Of a stretch of DNA of 7,300 nt, positions 5,697-7,300 are shown in pieces. A program made the position numbers and the translations under genes. Origin of the DNA: Mailhella sp. (GTDB taxonomy: Bacteria > Desulfobacterota > Desulfovibrionia > Desulfovibrionales > Desulfovibrionaceae); contig JAFWYI010000155.1 of the NCBI GenBank assembly GCA_017522745.1, positions 1 to 7,300 on the forward strand, written 5' to 3'. How positions within the stretch are numbered: position 1 is the first letter of the stretch; every line of letters starts with the position of its first letter. The notes under the pieces were generated by a model. The model did no database searches, was not told where the DNA came from, and saw nothing but the letters and a program-made list of their open reading frames with translations.

Positions 5697-6554
5697 ATGG
5701 CAAAAGAAGAAGCAGTGAACGGCGTCTGCCCCGACGGCTACAAACACGTGTTCGGCAAGGTCTGCGTTTCGCAGTCCACCTTGGAGAAGACGGGTCTCGA
5801 CGATGTGAAGTCTCCGGAAGTGCCGGAGTTTACCGACTTTGCCTGCGAATCGGCAGTCACCCTTCTCCAGCAGGCGGCGGAAGCTCTGGAAGCCGCGCTG
5901 GAAGTACCGCGCAAGCTCATGCGCCTTGCTAAGAAGATACTCGGCTACCCTGCCAAGATCGTGGGCGAAGCTGTGGAAGGTGCCCTTGCTGCGCTGGACG
6001 GCATAAGCGACAGCATAGACGATCTTACCTCAGGCCCCGAAAAGCTCATGCGCGCTCTGGAACGGGCGCTGGACTGCCCTTTCATAGCCGATTCACCGCT
6101 GGGCAAATCCATAGGCGGTATGCTCGACACGCTGGGCATGGGCTCCAACCTTGCCGATGAGCAGATAAACACCATGAAAAGCGCGGTGAGCTCCACGGCA
6201 AGCGAAATGGTCAACAGCGCCATGGCGTCCCCGCTGGGTTCCATCAGCAATCTGAACAAGCAGTACAAGTCCATGATCAAATCCATGGGCGTGGAAGAAC
6301 TGCTCACCACGCTGTACGACCTTGAGCAGTGCGTGGAAGACCTGTGCAAGGCGTACCGCCAGTCCGAAAAGTTCATCGAACGTCTGCCCAAGTCGGGCGA
6401 TGATGTCGTCAAAGAACTCGGCGCCACCTACGACAAGGAAAAAAAGAAGCTCACCACGTCCCTTACCGATGCTGCCGACGCTACCCAGCAGGAAGCCGCC
6501 AAGGCTGGCGACCAGCTTACCGAGCTCAGCCAGAGCTTGAAGAAGGCTAACTAG
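5697..6554 (+). CDS. Unrecognised helix-rich phage protein encoded between spike and PAAR tip
   Basis: This encodes 285 residues of no family I recognise. The N-terminus has a small Cys/aromatic unit (VCPDGYKHVFGKVCV, Cys11 and Cys23). From about residue 50 onward it is almost all predicted helix. Segments include LLQQAAEALEAALEVPRKLM, an amphipathic stretch at 81-110 (KILGYPAKIVGEAVEGALAA), a Gly/Ser-rich middle at 133-185, and a charged, probably coiled-coil C-terminus from about 198. Other cysteines are at 50, 127, 212 and 217. There is no signal peptide and no clear membrane span. ATG 5697 begins 2 bases after the spike stop, with AAAGG at 5685-5689, and the PAAR gene follows 2 bases after its stop, so the three are probably co-translated. 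It may be a baseplate component, a spike/PAAR assembly factor or an ejected protein; none is shown by sequence. Six Ile codons are ATA. Confidence 0.82.
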   Translation: MAKEEAVNGVCPDGYKHVFGKVCVSQSTLEKTGLDDVKSPEVPEFTDFACESAVTLLQQAAEALEAALEVPRKLMRLAKKILGYPAKIVGEAVEGALAALDGISDSIDDLTSGPEKLMRALERALDCPFIADSPLGKSIGGMLDTLGMGSNLADEQINTMKSAVSSTASEMVNSAMASPLGSISNLNKQYKSMIKSMGVEELLTTLYDLEQCVEDLCKAYRQSEKFIERLPKSGDDVVKELGATYDKEKKKLTTSLTDAADATQQEAAKAGDQLTELSQSLKKAN

Positions 6555-6556
6555 CT

Positions 6557-6850
6557 ATGCCAGCACCAGTAGCACGCATAGGCGATACGTTCGAGGGGCG
6601 GTGCTCAGCCTGCGATGGGCACCGCGTTACCGGCACCTTGGAAACAGGCGAGTTCGTCACCATCGAGGGCCGCAACATCTGCGTTACCGGCAGCATAGGC
6701 AGGGGCTCCTGCGGGCACACCTGCGTCGTTCAGGGGCAGTCAGCCGTGTGGAGCATCGAAGGAAAGCCCGTGGCCCGCGTTGGGGACCCGGTAACAGGCA
6801 CTATCACAGGCACCATCACGTCAGGCTGTGATTTCGTAGAAACCGACTAA
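6557..6850 (+). CDS. PAAR-domain spike tip protein
   Basis: This encodes 97 residues, the size of a stand-alone PAAR protein. The hallmark PVARxGD occurs twice, as PVARIGD at residues 4-10 and PVARVGD at 71-77, framing a Gly/Thr-rich beta region with CSACDGH (16-22), ICVTGSIG (41-48) and CGHTC (52-56). PAAR proteins fold into a sharp cone that caps the blunt end of a gp5/VgrG beta-helix and hold a metal ion near the tip through His and Cys residues; His22, His54 and several of the seven cysteines are the candidates here. The gene begins 2 bases after the helical gene, with AGAAGG at 6541-6546 about 10 bases before the ATG. The beta-helix spike encoded just upstream is its expected partner. 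There is no fused effector domain. Confidence 0.92.
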   Translation: MPAPVARIGDTFEGRCSACDGHRVTGTLETGEFVTIEGRNICVTGSIGRGSCGHTCVVQGQSAVWSIEGKPVARVGDPVTGTITGTITSGCDFVETD

Positions 6851-6855
6851 GGAGG
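6850..6855 (+). promoter_or_regulatory. Strong ribosome binding site of the last gene
   Basis: AGGAGG overlaps the last base of the PAAR stop codon (6848-6850) and sits 7 bases before ATG 6863. The layout matches the sheath-tube junction and fixes the start of the final gene. Confidence 0.85.
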
Positions 6856-6862
6856 AAGAAAC

Positions 6863-7300
6863 ATGGATATCCGCTCTGCAAAGCGCCCGGAAAAGGGCAC
6901 CAGAAAGCCAGCCGCCGTGGCTGAGGAGCCTGTGCTCAACACTACGCAGCCCATGGAAAACAGCGGCGAGACCAAGCTGGAAGAAGCCATCAAAAAGTAC
7001 GGTGACGTCACCATAGCGTCCTACATGAAGGACCTTGCCGATAACGGCATCACGGAAAATGACATCCTCGAACTTCTCGACACGCTCATCACTTCTGGCT
7101 CTGCCGCGTACGAAACGGAACTGTTCGGGCGCATCCCCGTGCGTTTTCAGGTGCGCCCCACCTGGGTGAACGACCACATCCTCAAGCTCGTGGATCAGGC
7201 AACGCAGGGCGAAGCGCAGGTTTCCCTCATGCGTTTCAACACCATGGTAGCCACGTACAACCTTGCCGCCTCCCTCGTGCAGTTCGGCAAGGAAACCTAC
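6863..7300 (+). CDS. Putative tail assembly chaperone or baseplate hub protein (partial, 3' end outside window)
   Basis: The frame is open from ATG 6863 to the window edge, giving 146 residues with no stop. Residues 1-35 are charged and Pro-rich and probably disordered. A helical segment follows (KLEEAIKKYGDVTIASYMKD), and then FGRIPVRFQVRPTWVNDHIL and a stretch ending TYNLAASLVQFGKETY. The last pattern, a helix with NLAASLV followed by a short Gly turn, resembles tail assembly chaperones and some T4 gp26-like hub proteins, in which a similar LAASxxxxxG segment recurs. Its place after the spike and PAAR genes, where a tape measure gene often follows, suits either role. The start is well supported by the AGGAGG site. 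Length, C-terminus and any frameshifted extension cannot be seen here, so the function is tentative. Confidence 0.78.
   Translation, partial: MDIRSAKRPEKGTRKPAAVAEEPVLNTTQPMENSGETKLEEAIKKYGDVTIASYMKDLADNGITENDILELLDTLITSGSAAYETELFGRIPVRFQVRPTWVNDHILKLVDQATQGEAQVSLMRFNTMVATYNLAASLVQFGKETY

Noticed and set aside
122..6850. A tailocin or extracellular injection system instead of a phage
   Set aside because: Sheath, tube, spike and PAAR would fit either, but the adaptor-like and head-closure-like genes upstream point to a head-bearing phage. This cannot be proved without the capsid, portal and terminase genes.

Overview
The window is a stretch of the structural (morphogenesis) region of a contractile-tailed bacteriophage or prophage. 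Every supported gene is on the + strand and they are packed head to tail with gaps of 2 to about 106 bases. The DNA is GC-rich (roughly 60% by eye) with a clear preference for C/G-ending codons, so the host is probably a GC-rich bacterium. Nothing in the window identifies the host, and I see no integrase, attachment site, tRNA, insertion sequence or CRISPR array.

Layout. 1-118 is the C-terminal end of an upstream gene, a Pro/Ala/Glu-rich tail ending in a basic patch. 122-1749 holds three genes that by position and sequence style look like the neck: a helical head-tail adaptor candidate, a zinc-ribbon protein that may be the head-closure protein, and a tail-terminator/completion candidate. After an AT-rich 89-base gap come the contractile tail sheath (1839-3749) and the tail tube (3762-4487), followed by a strong intrinsic terminator (4515-4552). 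Beyond it lies the puncturing device: a spike with an N-terminal OB-like region and a T4 gp5-type octapeptide beta-helix (4594-5694), an unrecognised helical protein (5697-6554) and a PAAR tip protein (6557-6850). The window ends inside a gene that may be a tail assembly chaperone or baseplate hub protein (6863 to beyond 7300).

How they work together. The neck proteins would close the filled head and receive the tail. The tube polymerises inside the sheath. Sheath contraction drives the tube, headed by the spike trimer and its PAAR cap, through the host envelope. The neck genes favour a complete phage over a headless tailocin or injection system, but the capsid, portal and terminase genes are not in view.

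Most notable: nine consecutive perfect octads with Gly at position 3 in the spike; an uncharacterised helical gene exactly between the spike and its PAAR tip; a terminator that closes the sheath-tube unit, together with complete avoidance of the Ile codon ATA in just those two genes; and a possible duplicated beta domain in the sheath. I see no wholly new system here; the helical protein at 5697-6554 is the best candidate for new biology.
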